Source: Clostridia bacterium (lineage in GTDB: Bacteria > Bacillota > Clostridia > Oscillospirales > Acutalibacteraceae). From it: a DNA stretch of 64,000 bases. The notes beneath the pieces are model-generated. The model made no database searches. It saw nothing but the letters and a program-made list of their open reading frames with translations, and was not told the origin of the DNA. The position numbers and the translations under genes were made by a program. The stretch's first letter is position 1. Every line of letters starts with the position of its first letter. The stretch spans positions 62,001-126,000 of the forward strand of contig JAFRUA010000076.1 in the NCBI GenBank assembly GCA_017434855.1. Reading direction: 5' to 3'. Below, piece by piece: positions 1 through 9,066 of this stretch.

Positions 1-347
1 GCCAGGCGCTCGCTGTCGACCGACTGGATGGTTGACACCTGCCCCACGATCTGGCGGACCTTGTTGGTCTGCAGATGACCGATCAGGTGGACGTCCACGC
101 CGTCCAGATTCAGATACTCTTTTTTGCCGAGAAATTCCTGGACCTTGTTTTCGCCGATCAGGTCGATACCGCAGGCAATGGCGTGGTTGATAAAGACCGG
201 CTCCACGGTCTTGGTCACCGCCATCAAACGAATGTCGCCGCGGGTGCGGCCGGTTTTTTTGGCGGCCTCTTCAATGTTGTGATTGATGAACGCCAGGTTC
301 TCTTCGATCGTTTTGAAGCGCGCTTCAACTGATAACTTTTCCATCAT
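1..347 (-). CDS. yggS: YggS/PLPBP family pyridoxal-phosphate homeostasis protein (partial)
   Basis: This is a cytosolic PLP-binding protein of the YggS/PROSC family, which buffers free pyridoxal phosphate and has no known catalytic reaction. About 115 N-terminal codons are present and the rest lies beyond the left edge. The translation shows the family pattern LMAVTKT, whose lysine is the expected PLP Schiff-base residue, followed by GIDLIGENKVQEF and HLIGHLQTNKV. The start at 347 has an AGGAAAG ribosome-binding site about 8 bases upstream; an adjacent ATG at 344 is also possible. It overlaps the end of the HlyD-like gene by 23 bases, so the two are probably co-translated. In related Clostridia this gene precedes sepF and division genes, but that region is not visible here. 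Confidence 0.9.
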   Translation of the reverse strand, partial: MMEKLSVEARFKTIEENLAFINHNIEEAAKKTGRTRGDIRLMAVTKTVEPVFINHAIACGIDLIGENKVQEFLGKKEYLNLDGVDVHLIGHLQTNKVRQIVGQVSTIQSVDSERL

Positions 348-1626
348 GCAGATTCTTTCCTTTCACAATCACCTGATCAAAGGTTTCCAGCTTCGGATAA
401 GACGGCGTTTCCGTATCGTCGCCGGGAATCTCTGTTGTTTTCGGGCGGTAGGACGTTGCAATCACATAGCTTGACGCATCATAGAGAATCGTGATCGGCT
501 TAAAGACCATCACGTTGCCGCTCAGAACATAGACGCCGGTCAGGCCGTCCTTTTCTTTCAGGGCGTTGCTGTCGATGCGATAGCCGTCATAGCTGTTGAT
601 GGTGATTTCGGCGCGCTCTTTTCGCAGCGTTGACAATGCCTCGTTCATCGAGGTGCATTTCAAAACCAGCGCAACGATGTCGCTGTTGCGGTCCGAAATG
701 CTGTGGACGCGCATGGACACGTCATAGATCCCCTTATCCGGAAAACTGACCATCACATTTTTGCCTTTTGACAGCGCGCCGATCTCTGCAACCGGCACAC
801 TGCACAAATAGTACCAGGTATGCTGACCGATGATTTTGCCGAAGATGCCGTCGGTCGGGCGCGGTTCGGTTTTGATCAGTGACGAGACCTGTTCGGGCGT
901 GACGCCTTCTTTTTGCAGGGACGAATAATCAAACACACTTTCGTACCCGTCTGCATCGCTGACAAAATAGCCGGCATAGGGCGTTGTGACCAGGCGCGGT
1001 GCGGTCATTTTCTGTTCCAGCTGCAGCTTTTCACTTTCCAACTGTGCCAACTGCGCCGAAAAATCAAGCTGCGATTCCGGGTCCGCGATCTGGCGGATGG
1101 TCAGTTTGTAATCCACCGTCTGCACGGCGTCTGCCAGACCGGCCAACTGATTGGAATCGATCAGCTGCATATAGTGATCCACGGCAGACAGGATCTCGGA
1201 ATTCAGCGCGACCACGTCGATATAGTTCAGATTCTGCTGCTCCTGCAGCGCCTGCAGCGTTTTGAGCTTTGCTTCCACAGCCATGTGATCGTGATACAAC
1301 TGGGCCTGTGTTTCGCTTTTGAAGGCATAGGCGATGGTGTCGCCGGCAGTAACGCTGGTGCTGTCTGTCACCGACGGAATATAGGTTTCATCCGCCTGCA
1401 TCTTCAAAAGAGAAACCCCGACGCCGTCAACCGTGCGGTTCTCGTCACGCACAACGATGCCCCGGACCGAAATGTTTTCACGCTCTGTTGTCAAGAACAG
1501 ATAGTCTGTGCGCAGGTCGCCGGACCAACTGAAATACATGTCCTGCACCACATACGCCAGCACAATGACAGCCATCACGATCAAAAGGATGCTCACGGTT
1601 TTTGTGTCTCGTGATTTTTTCTTCAT
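325..1626 (-). CDS. HlyD-like membrane-anchored adaptor protein
   Basis: A 433-residue protein with a short basic N-terminus, one transmembrane segment at about residues 12-31 and a large extracytoplasmic part. It has the layout of HlyD/membrane-fusion adaptor proteins: a beta-rich start (about 50-100), a helical, probably coiled-coil stretch (about 105-215, Leu/Gln/Ala-rich), then a beta-rich region. Genes of this type commonly sit between miaA and yggS-sepF in Clostridia, where they are annotated as HlyD family periplasmic adaptors, although no transporter is adjacent here. The start ATG overlaps the miaA stop by 4 bases (ATGA), which indicates translational coupling. The substrate and partner are unknown. 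A role in envelope or division processes is an inference from the neighbourhood only. Confidence 0.7.
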   Translation of the reverse strand: MKKKSRDTKTVSILLIVMAVIVLAYVVQDMYFSWSGDLRTDYLFLTTERENISVRGIVVRDENRTVDGVGVSLLKMQADETYIPSVTDSTSVTAGDTIAYAFKSETQAQLYHDHMAVEAKLKTLQALQEQQNLNYIDVVALNSEILSAVDHYMQLIDSNQLAGLADAVQTVDYKLTIRQIADPESQLDFSAQLAQLESEKLQLEQKMTAPRLVTTPYAGYFVSDADGYESVFDYSSLQKEGVTPEQVSSLIKTEPRPTDGIFGKIIGQHTWYYLCSVPVAEIGALSKGKNVMVSFPDKGIYDVSMRVHSISDRNSDIVALVLKCTSMNEALSTLRKERAEITINSYDGYRIDSNALKEKDGLTGVYVLSGNVMVFKPITILYDASSYVIATSYRPKTTEIPGDDTETPSYPKLETFDQVIVKGKNLHDGKVIS

Positions 1627-2579
1627 AGCGTATCTCCTAAAAAACGATTGATGATCCGCCCGCCTGCGTCCAGCAGCTGCGCCGGCGTGTCCCTGTCGAT
1701 ATACAGCCAGTGGATGTCCGGATTCCTGCGGAACCAGGTCAACTGCCGTTTGGCATAGCGCCGCGTTTCACGCTTCAGCCGTTCAACGGCGCTTTCCAGC
1801 GGTTCGGCGCCGTCCAGATAAGGCTTCAGCTCTTTATAGCCGATGGCCTGCTTCGCCGTCGGCACATGCCCGGCCGCAAAAAACCGGCGCGCTTCGTCCA
1901 GCAAACCGTCTGCCAGCATGCGGTCCACACGGCGGTCAATCCGGTCATAAAGAACCTGACGGTCCTGCGCGGTCAGGCCGAGCAGACAAAACCGAAAGTC
2001 GGCAGACTGCAGATGCGACTGCGCACGCTGCTGCGTCATGGTCAGCCCGGTTTCATAATAAACCTCCAGCGCGCGAATGATGCGCTTTTCATCGCTCACA
2101 TGCAGCTTTGTCGCCGTTTGCGGGTCGATCTCTGCCAGCGTTTGCAGCAGCGCCGCGGCGCCGCGTTCTTCCATCTCTTTTTGCAGCGCGGCACGGTGGC
2201 CGGTACCGGCGTCCGGCAAAAAGCGCGTGTTGTTGACCACGGCGTCGATATACAGGCCGGTTCCGCCCACCAGGATCGGCAGCTTTCCGCGGCCAAGCAC
2301 ATCGCGAATGGTCTGATTGGCCAGCGCCTGATACTTTGCCACGCTGAACGGCGTGTCCGGGTCCAGAAAGCCGATCAGATGATGCGGCACCCCGCCCCGC
2401 TCGTCGGCGGTTGGCTGCGCGGTCGCGATCGGCATGCCGCGATAGACCTGCATGGAATCCGCCGAAACGATCTCACCGTCAAACTGTTTTGCCAGCGCCA
2501 CGGCCAGCGCCGATTTTCCGCCGGCGGTGGGACCGACCACAGCAACGACCGCACCCCGATAATTCAATGGTTCGTTCAT
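1623..2579 (-). CDS. miaA: tRNA dimethylallyltransferase
   Basis: MiaA transfers a dimethylallyl group to N6 of A37 in tRNAs that read codons starting with U. The 318-residue protein opens with the P-loop VVGPTAGGKSALA and continues with DSMQVYRGM and GGTGLYIDAV, both family signatures; the RETRRYAKRQLTWFRR segment near the C-terminus is also typical. The start at 2579 was chosen over a longer frame because AGGGG lies 8 bases upstream and the longer version would run into mutL. It begins 4 bases after the mutL stop. The next enzyme of the pathway, MiaB, is encoded upstream in the same gene train, so both steps of ms2i6A formation are probably co-expressed. Confidence 0.96.
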   Translation of the reverse strand: MNEPLNYRGAVVAVVGPTAGGKSALAVALAKQFDGEIVSADSMQVYRGMPIATAQPTADERGGVPHHLIGFLDPDTPFSVAKYQALANQTIRDVLGRGKLPILVGGTGLYIDAVVNNTRFLPDAGTGHRAALQKEMEERGAAALLQTLAEIDPQTATKLHVSDEKRIIRALEVYYETGLTMTQQRAQSHLQSADFRFCLLGLTAQDRQVLYDRIDRRVDRMLADGLLDEARRFFAAGHVPTAKQAIGYKELKPYLDGAEPLESAVERLKRETRRYAKRQLTWFRRNPDIHWLYIDRDTPAQLLDAGGRIINRFLGDTL

Positions 2580-2583
2580 GCGT

Positions 2584-4491
2584 TTACCCCTGAATGCGGC
2601 CGAACTGCTTTTCAAGGTCATACCGGCTCATCTCGATGACGGTCGGCCGCCCGTGCGGACAGTACCGCACATCGTTGTGATAAAGGACCCGCTCTGCCAG
2701 CGCCAGCAGCTCGGCGGGCGAATTGTTGTTTCCGGCCTTGATCGCGGCCTTGCAGGCGGCGGTGGCACAGATGCGGTCGATCAGATCAGACTGCGCGTCT
2801 GTTTTGGTCAAAAGGATGTTTGCGGCAATGTCCATCACCACATCCTCCACATCTGCGGCGTCCAATTGCATCGGGCATTCGCGCACAAGGATGCGGCTGC
2901 CGCCGAAATCTTCGATCAAAAAGCCGCACGCCGCAAACGCGTCCGTCTGCTCCAGGGCCGCAGTGTATTCCGGCCCGCTGAGCGTCACGGCCACGGGCGC
3001 CAGAAGCGTCTGACGCGCCGGTGCGGTCTGATTCGCCTTGATGCGGTTAAAGATCACGCGCTCGTGCGCCGCGTGCTTGTCGATCATACAAAGCTTGCCG
3101 TCATATTCGCAAAGGATGTAGGTTTTGAACGCCTCACCGATCAACCGCAGCGGCGGTTTCGGCGGCGCATCTGTCACAGTGACTTTGGGCTGTGTCTGCT
3201 GCGGCACAGCCGGTGCGGACGGCTGCGGGTCAGGCGGCGCCGGGGCAACGCTTCGTTTGCGGTACCCGGACAGAACATCCGGCTCATCCTGCGCGGTCTG
3301 CATCCGGTTGCCGCTGCGCGGAGAGGCAAGGGTCTGTTTTCGGAAATCCGCAGCCGACAACTCGTTCCAGAACGCCGGCGACGGCGCGGCCGCCTTCACT
3401 CGCGGCGGCGCGGCGGGAAGCGGATCCTCTGCCATCTGAAGCTGAACCGCCTGCGGTTTCGGCTTCATCGTGAGCTTTGAAAGATCGGCCTGCGGATGGG
3501 TATCGTCAACCTCCAGCGCAGAACGCACCGCATAATACACCGCCGACGAAACCTTTCGCTCGTCGCTGAACCGGACCTCGGTCTTGGCCGGGTGCACGTT
3601 GACGTCCACCACCCGGGCAGGAACCTCAAGGTTCAGCACACAGCTCGGAAACTTCCCGATCATAATAAAGTTTTTATAGGCATTTTCCATCGACGCGGCG
3701 CAGGCGCGCGCACGGATGAACCGATGGTTCAAAAAGAAAAACTGCATGGACCGCGACGGACGCGACGCTGTGGGGCGGCTGATGTAGCCGGTGACGCCGA
3801 CGCCGTCCAACGCATAGTTCACCGGGATCAATTGATCGGCAAACGCACGGCCGAGCACGGAATAGATGGCCGACAGCAGCTTGCCGTCTCCGGGCGTCAG
3901 CAGCGTCTGCCTGCCCTCGCGAATGAAGCGAAAGCTGATTTCCGGGTGCGACAGCGCCAGACGCGACACCACGTCTGCCACGGCGTTTGCCTCGCTGACG
4001 TCTTTTTTCAGGAATTTCATGCGCGCCGGGGTGTTGAAAAACAGGTCGCGCACCACAATGGTCGTGCCCACCGGGCAGCCGGCGCTCTGCACCTCGCCGG
4101 GAACGCCGCCGGCGATTTGAAACGCGGTTCCGGTCTCGCCGCCGGGCGTGCGTGTCAGGACCTCCACCCGGGCGACCGCCGCAACCGAAGCAAGCGCCTC
4201 GCCGCGAAAGCCGAGCGTCAGGATGGCGTCCAGGTCCCCAGCGGAACGGACCTTGCTGGTCGCGTGGCTGAGAAAGGCGCGGGGCACGTCGTCCGGCTCC
4301 ATGCCGCAGCCGTTATCGGTAATGCGGATGTAGGATACGCCGCCGTGCTGAATCTCGATCGTGATCGCACTTGCACCCGCGTCAATGGCGTTTTCGGTCA
4401 GTTCCTTGACAACCGAGGCAGGGCGCTCAACGACCTCTCCGGCCGCGATCAGATCGGCAATCTCTTTTGCAAGCACATGGATGCGGCCCAT
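2584..4491 (-). CDS. mutL: DNA mismatch repair protein MutL
   Basis: MutL couples MutS mismatch recognition to strand incision. The 635-residue protein has an N-terminal GHKL ATPase with ELTENAIDAG, DNGCGM and GFRGEALASV, a Pro/Ala/Gln-rich linker at about 330-430, and a C-terminal dimerisation/endonuclease domain. That domain carries ACKAAIKAG and CPHGRP, typical of endonuclease-type MutL. The metal motif reads DKHAAHERVIFN, so the DxHAxxE core is kept but the last Glu of the DQHA(X)2E(X)4E consensus is Asn. The start at 4491 places an AAAGGGGG ribosome-binding site 6 bases upstream, whereas the in-frame ATG at 4497 abuts it. The gene follows mutS after 16 bases. Confidence 0.97.
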   Translation of the reverse strand: MGRIHVLAKEIADLIAAGEVVERPASVVKELTENAIDAGASAITIEIQHGGVSYIRITDNGCGMEPDDVPRAFLSHATSKVRSAGDLDAILTLGFRGEALASVAAVARVEVLTRTPGGETGTAFQIAGGVPGEVQSAGCPVGTTIVVRDLFFNTPARMKFLKKDVSEANAVADVVSRLALSHPEISFRFIREGRQTLLTPGDGKLLSAIYSVLGRAFADQLIPVNYALDGVGVTGYISRPTASRPSRSMQFFFLNHRFIRARACAASMENAYKNFIMIGKFPSCVLNLEVPARVVDVNVHPAKTEVRFSDERKVSSAVYYAVRSALEVDDTHPQADLSKLTMKPKPQAVQLQMAEDPLPAAPPRVKAAAPSPAFWNELSAADFRKQTLASPRSGNRMQTAQDEPDVLSGYRKRSVAPAPPDPQPSAPAVPQQTQPKVTVTDAPPKPPLRLIGEAFKTYILCEYDGKLCMIDKHAAHERVIFNRIKANQTAPARQTLLAPVAVTLSGPEYTAALEQTDAFAACGFLIEDFGGSRILVRECPMQLDAADVEDVVMDIAANILLTKTDAQSDLIDRICATAACKAAIKAGNNNSPAELLALAERVLYHNDVRYCPHGRPTVIEMSRYDLEKQFGRIQG

Positions 4492-4507
4492 CGTCATCCC
4501 CCTTTCG

Positions 4508-7126
4508 TCATTCGTTGCGTGCTTTCTGAACCAGCCGGTGCAGCGTCGTCAGCGCCTCCAGCGGGGTCAGGGTGTCGGTATCGATGTTTTTAAGCGCGTC
4601 GATGATCTCGTCATCCCGCGCGGCGGCAAAGCTCATCTGCAGCGGCCCGTCTTCTGCGGCGGCGGGCGCAGCGGCAGCGATGGGCGCCGGCCCGGCCTGC
4701 GCTTCCAGCGACTGCAGAATCACGCGCGCCCGATTCACCACCGGCGCGGGCACGCCGGCCAGCTTTGCAGCCTCGATACCGTAGCTGCCGTCTGCCTTGC
4801 CGCGCACGATACGCCGCAAAAACGTCAGCGTGTCGCCGCGTTTTTTGACAGAGATGTTATAATTCCGAACGCCGTCGATCTCGTTTTCAAGATCGGTCAG
4901 CTCGTGATAGTGCGTGGAAAACAGCGTTTTGGCGCCGATGCGTTTTTTGTCCGCCATATATTCCAGCACCGCGCGGGCGATGCTCATGCCGTCAAAGGTG
5001 GACGTGCCGCGCCCGACCTCGTCAAAAATCACAAGGCTGTGCCTGTCGGCATTTTTCAAAATCGCGGCCACCTCGCTCATTTCAACCATAAAGGTGGACT
5101 GGCCGCCGGCCAGGTCGTCTGACGCGCCCACACGGGTAAAGATGCTTTTGACAATGCAAAGGTTTGCCCGCTTTGCCGGCACAAACGACCCGATCTGCGC
5201 CATCAGGCAGATGAGCGCGACCTGGCGCATATAGGTGGATTTGCCCGCCATGTTCGGCCCAGTGATGATCGCGCAGCGGTCCGCGTCGCAATTCAGATAG
5301 GTGTCGTTCGGCACAAAGGGCGCGTCCTTGAGCATCCGCTCCACCACGGGGTGGCGCCCTTCGACGATCTCGATCGCGTCGCCGTCGTTCATTGTGGGGC
5401 AGACATAGTTGTATTCAATCGCGTCGCGCGCAAAGGCGCACAGCACATCCAGCGTGGCCAGCGCGACCGCCGTGGTGCGGATGCGGCGATAGGCGTCCGC
5501 CACCGTCTTTCGTACCTGGCAAAAGATTTCATATTCCAGCTTGACGATCCGCTCGCGGGCGCCCAGCACCTTGCTTTCCAGGTCCTTGAGCTCCTGCGTG
5601 ATATAGCGTTCACAGTTGGCCAGCGTCTGTTTGCGGATATAGGTTTCGGGCACCAGCGCCTGATAGGAATTGGTGACCTCGATGTAATAGCCGAACACGC
5701 GGTTGTAGCCGATGCGCAGCTTCGGGATGCCGGTGCGTTCTTTTTCGCGCGCCTCGATCTCGGCGATATATTTGGTACCGCCCTGTTCGATGTCGCGCAG
5801 CGCATCCAGCTCTTCGTTGAATCCGGGGCGGATGACGCCGCCCTCACGGATGGAAAACGGCGGTTCGTCAACGATGGCCGCGTCGATCAGGTCATGCAGC
5901 TCCGGCAGCAGGTCGATCGACCCGTCCAATTGCCGCAGCAGCGGCGCCTGCAGCGACGAAAGCTGCGCCTTGATGCGCGGAAGCTGCTCGATCGTCTGCT
6001 TCAGCGCCATCAGCTCTTTGCCGTTGGCGGACTCATAGATCACGCGGGAAATCAGCCGCTCGATGTCAAAGACCGCGCTCAGCGCGTCTGACAGTTCCGA
6101 CAGCACGATGCTGTTTTCCGCCAGCTCTTCCACAGCGGCCTGCCGCTTCACAATGCGGGTATAATTGGTCAGCGGCTTTTCCAGCCAGGCGCGCAGCAGA
6201 CGCTTGCCCATGGCGCAGCGGGTCTTGTCAAGCACCCACAGCAGCGAACCCTTTTTTTCACGCCCGCGAATGGTTTCGACGATCTCAAGATTCCGCTTTG
6301 TTGCAAAATCCAGCGCCATGTATTGCGCGTCGGAATAAAAGTTGATCTCTTTCAGGTTTGCAACATCGTTTTTCTGCACGGTGCGCAGATACTTGATGGT
6401 GGTGCCCAACGCGCTGATCGCGGCGCGGTTGCCCGTCAGCAAAAGCGCGTCCAGCTTTTCCCGGGAAAACTGGTCGTCGCAAACGGCAAGGCAGCTTTCA
6501 TAGGAAAAATAGTCGTCGTCCGGCACCTCGCAGGCAGCGTCCAGCCGCTGAGAAACAAAATCTGAAATGCGCGTGTCTGCGGCACACTTCGGATTCAGCA
6601 GCAGCTCGCTCGGCGCATAATCGCCCAGCGCGTTGATCACACGCTCCTGCGGTTTTTTTTCGCTGAACGCCGTCAGGTTAAGCGTACCGGTGGAAATATC
6701 GGTGAAGCAAAGCCCCGCTTCCCCGGCGCCAAGGAACACCGTGGCAAGATAGTTGTTTTTTGACTCGTCCAGCATGCTGGTTTCAAAGACGCTGCCCTTG
6801 GTGACGATGCGCGTCACCTCCCGGGTCACCAGGCCCTTGGCCAGCGCCGGGTCCTCGGTCTGCTCACAGATGGCGACCTTATACCCCTTTTCCACCAGGC
6901 GGGCGATATAGGAATCCGCGGAATGATACGGCACGCCGCACATCGGCGCACGCTCCTCCATGCCGCAGTTGCGCCCGGTCAGGGTCAGCTCCAGCTCACG
7001 CGACGCGGTTTTGGCGTCGTCAAAAAACATCTCATAAAAATCGCCGAGGCGAAAGAACAGAATGGCGTCCGGATATTCCTTTTTGACGTCAAGATATTGT
7101 TGGATCATCGGGGTCATTTCAGCCAT
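4508..7126 (-). CDS. mutS: DNA mismatch repair protein MutS
   Basis: MutS recognises mismatches and small loops and recruits MutL. The 872-residue protein is full length for the family. Domain I carries GDFYEMF, with the Phe-x-Glu pair that contacts the mismatch. The C-terminal ABC-type ATPase has TGPNMAGKSTYMRQ (Walker A), DEVGRGTSTFDG (Walker B/D-loop) and STHYHELT. The ATG at 7126 was preferred because AAGGTGA lies about 9 bases upstream; a GTG four codons earlier overlaps that ribosome-binding site. It lies between ylbF and mutL in the same operon, with gaps of 34 and 16 bases. Confidence 0.98.
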   Translation of the reverse strand: MAEMTPMIQQYLDVKKEYPDAILFFRLGDFYEMFFDDAKTASRELELTLTGRNCGMEERAPMCGVPYHSADSYIARLVEKGYKVAICEQTEDPALAKGLVTREVTRIVTKGSVFETSMLDESKNNYLATVFLGAGEAGLCFTDISTGTLNLTAFSEKKPQERVINALGDYAPSELLLNPKCAADTRISDFVSQRLDAACEVPDDDYFSYESCLAVCDDQFSREKLDALLLTGNRAAISALGTTIKYLRTVQKNDVANLKEINFYSDAQYMALDFATKRNLEIVETIRGREKKGSLLWVLDKTRCAMGKRLLRAWLEKPLTNYTRIVKRQAAVEELAENSIVLSELSDALSAVFDIERLISRVIYESANGKELMALKQTIEQLPRIKAQLSSLQAPLLRQLDGSIDLLPELHDLIDAAIVDEPPFSIREGGVIRPGFNEELDALRDIEQGGTKYIAEIEAREKERTGIPKLRIGYNRVFGYYIEVTNSYQALVPETYIRKQTLANCERYITQELKDLESKVLGARERIVKLEYEIFCQVRKTVADAYRRIRTTAVALATLDVLCAFARDAIEYNYVCPTMNDGDAIEIVEGRHPVVERMLKDAPFVPNDTYLNCDADRCAIITGPNMAGKSTYMRQVALICLMAQIGSFVPAKRANLCIVKSIFTRVGASDDLAGGQSTFMVEMSEVAAILKNADRHSLVIFDEVGRGTSTFDGMSIARAVLEYMADKKRIGAKTLFSTHYHELTDLENEIDGVRNYNISVKKRGDTLTFLRRIVRGKADGSYGIEAAKLAGVPAPVVNRARVILQSLEAQAGPAPIAAAAPAAAEDGPLQMSFAAARDDEIIDALKNIDTDTLTPLEALTTLHRLVQKARNE

Positions 7127-7160
7127 ATTGTCTTTCACCTTCCGCTCGGATATTGATCAA

Positions 7161-7577
7161 TCAGTGGTGGCAATCAGAGCCGCAGCAGTCGCAGTCGCCG
7201 CCGCAATGGTCATGTGCCTCCGGCTCGCAGGTCATCGGGTCCGCCCCGTTGACGCACAGGCCCAAAATGCCCATGAGATAGTTCATCAGCTCGTCGATCT
7301 CATGGCGCGCCAGTTCATATTCTTTCATGTTTTCGTTCTGCATGAATTTGGTATAGATTTCGTTGAACTCGCGCTCATAGTTCGCCATTTTCTGCGAATC
7401 CGGCTGCTCTTTGCCGGCCTCCTGCTGATAGTTGAGCTGCACAAACTGGATCTGGCCCATCAGGTCCAGCAGCTCTTCATCCTGCTCGTTCTTTTCACGC
7501 GCCGCAGCAAAGCGGAGATACCGCTCGTCCTGCTGAATGGCCGCGCCGAGTTCTCTTGTCAGTTTGATGATGTCCAT
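7161..7577 (-). CDS. ylbF: YlbF family regulator with Cys/His-rich tail
   Basis: A 138-residue, mostly alpha-helical protein of the YlbF/YmcA (Com_YlbF) family. In Bacillus subtilis these proteins act with YaaT as a complex that affects RNase Y, sporulation and competence. The helical core covers about residues 1-115. The last 25 or so residues carry a dense metal-ligand tail (HDHCGGDCDCCGSDCHH) containing five Cys and several His. That recalls the iron-sulfur clusters reported for the B. subtilis YlbF-YmcA-YaaT complex, but I do not know that the same residues are used. It lies between miaB and mutS. Partner genes ymcA and yaaT are not in this window. Confidence 0.85.
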   Translation of the reverse strand: MDIIKLTRELGAAIQQDERYLRFAAAREKNEQDEELLDLMGQIQFVQLNYQQEAGKEQPDSQKMANYEREFNEIYTKFMQNENMKEYELARHEIDELMNYLMGILGLCVNGADPMTCEPEAHDHCGGDCDCCGSDCHH

Positions 7578-7617
7578 GTGAAAAACTCCTTTGTGATTTA
7601 TTGAAACGTCGTTGACG

Positions 7618-9066
7618 TTACATACAAAATGATGCGGGGTCCGCCGGTTCGCCCTTGAGCACCCAGGTTCTCGGTTCAGTCACGCGCACCTGCTGAAACG
7701 TGCCGATCAGCCCGTCGTCCCCCGGAAACTCGATGATGATGTTGCCTTCGGTCCGGCCGGACAGCCACCCGTCGGTTTTGGCCGGTTCCTCAACCAGCAC
7801 GCGATAGGTTTTGCCGTTCATGGCGGCGGTGCGTTCGGCGGCGATCGTTTCCTGCAGCGCCGTGAGCGCCTGAAAACGGCGGCTTTTTTCTTCCTTTGGC
7901 GTCGGGTCGTCCATCAGCGCCGCTTTGGTACCCGGCCGCGGAGAAAAGATAAAAGTAAACAGCGATGTATATTTGACCTGCTTCACCAGCGACAGGGTGT
8001 CTTCAAATTCCGCGTCTGTTTCACCGGGAAAGCCCACGATGATGTCGCTTGTGATCGAAAGCCCAGGCATTTTTTGATAGGCATAGTCGATCAGCGAAAG
8101 GTAGCGCGCGCGGTCATAGTGGCGGTTCATCTCGCGCAGAACGCGGTCATTGCCGGACTGCACCGGCAAGTGCAGATGCTTTGCCACCTTGTCACAGTCT
8201 GCCATTGCATCCAGCAGCTCTTTGGAACAGTCGCGCGGGTGGCTGGTCATGAAGCGGATCAGGAAATCGCCGGGAATGTCGTTGACCGCCCGCAGCAGCG
8301 CCGGAAAGCGCAGATGCGCCGGTTCGTTTTTATGATAGGAATTGACGTTTTGCCCCAGCAGCGTGATATCTTTGTACCCCTGCGCAGCCAGGTGACGCAC
8401 CTCGTCCACCACGGTGTCAAAATCGCGGCTGCGCTCGCGTCCGCGCACATAGGGCACCACGCAATAGGAACAGAAATTGTCGCAGCCGTACATGATCGGC
8501 ACAAAGGCCTTGAACGTGCCGTCGCGCCGCACGGGCAGCCCCTCCACAATGTTGCCGTCGCCGCCGGACAGGTCAAACACCCGTTTGCCGCCGCACAGCA
8601 CACGGTACAGAAACTCCGGCAGCTTGTGGATCACATGCGTACCGAACACCAGATCAACAAAAGGATAGCTTTTTTTGATCTTTTCCGCCACATACTCCTG
8701 CTGCATCATGCAGCCGCACAGCGCGATGATCAGGTCGCGCTTTTGCGCTTTGATGGGCTTGAGCTTGCCCACGTTGCCAAAGACGCGGTCCTGCGCGTGC
8801 TCGCGGATGGCGCAGGTGTTATACAGTACCAGGTCCGCCGCGGCCAGGTCGTCTGTCAGACCAAACCCGACCGACGCCAGAATGCCCTTGATCTTTTCGC
8901 CGTCGGCAACATTGCCCTGGCAGCCGTAGGTATGCACAAAGGCCAGCGGCTTTTCGCCGGGATAGCGCGACTGCAGCACCGTTTCCACCAGCGCGGCGTA
9001 TTCCTTTTGCCGTTCCAGCTCTTCGGCCGGCACGGCAAACTTTGAAAGGTTCCGAGATTCCGTCAT
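7618..9066 (-). CDS. miaB: tRNA-2-methylthio-N6-dimethylallyladenosine synthase
   Basis: MiaB is a radical-SAM methylthiotransferase that converts i6A37 to ms2i6A37 in tRNA. The 482-residue protein has the N-terminal UPF0004 domain with its three cluster cysteines (TYGCQGN, NTCAIRE, GCMMQQ). Next comes the radical-SAM CxxxCxxC motif in GCDNFCSYCVVPYVRGRE, and then a C-terminal TRAM domain (about residues 375-475). A GGAGGGC ribosome-binding site lies just before the ATG at 9066, and the start overlaps the whiA stop by 4 bases. The nearby miaA encodes the enzyme that makes its substrate. Confidence 0.97.
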   Translation of the reverse strand: MTESRNLSKFAVPAEELERQKEYAALVETVLQSRYPGEKPLAFVHTYGCQGNVADGEKIKGILASVGFGLTDDLAAADLVLYNTCAIREHAQDRVFGNVGKLKPIKAQKRDLIIALCGCMMQQEYVAEKIKKSYPFVDLVFGTHVIHKLPEFLYRVLCGGKRVFDLSGGDGNIVEGLPVRRDGTFKAFVPIMYGCDNFCSYCVVPYVRGRERSRDFDTVVDEVRHLAAQGYKDITLLGQNVNSYHKNEPAHLRFPALLRAVNDIPGDFLIRFMTSHPRDCSKELLDAMADCDKVAKHLHLPVQSGNDRVLREMNRHYDRARYLSLIDYAYQKMPGLSITSDIIVGFPGETDAEFEDTLSLVKQVKYTSLFTFIFSPRPGTKAALMDDPTPKEEKSRRFQALTALQETIAAERTAAMNGKTYRVLVEEPAKTDGWLSGRTEGNIIIEFPGDDGLIGTFQQVRVTEPRTWVLKGEPADPASFCM

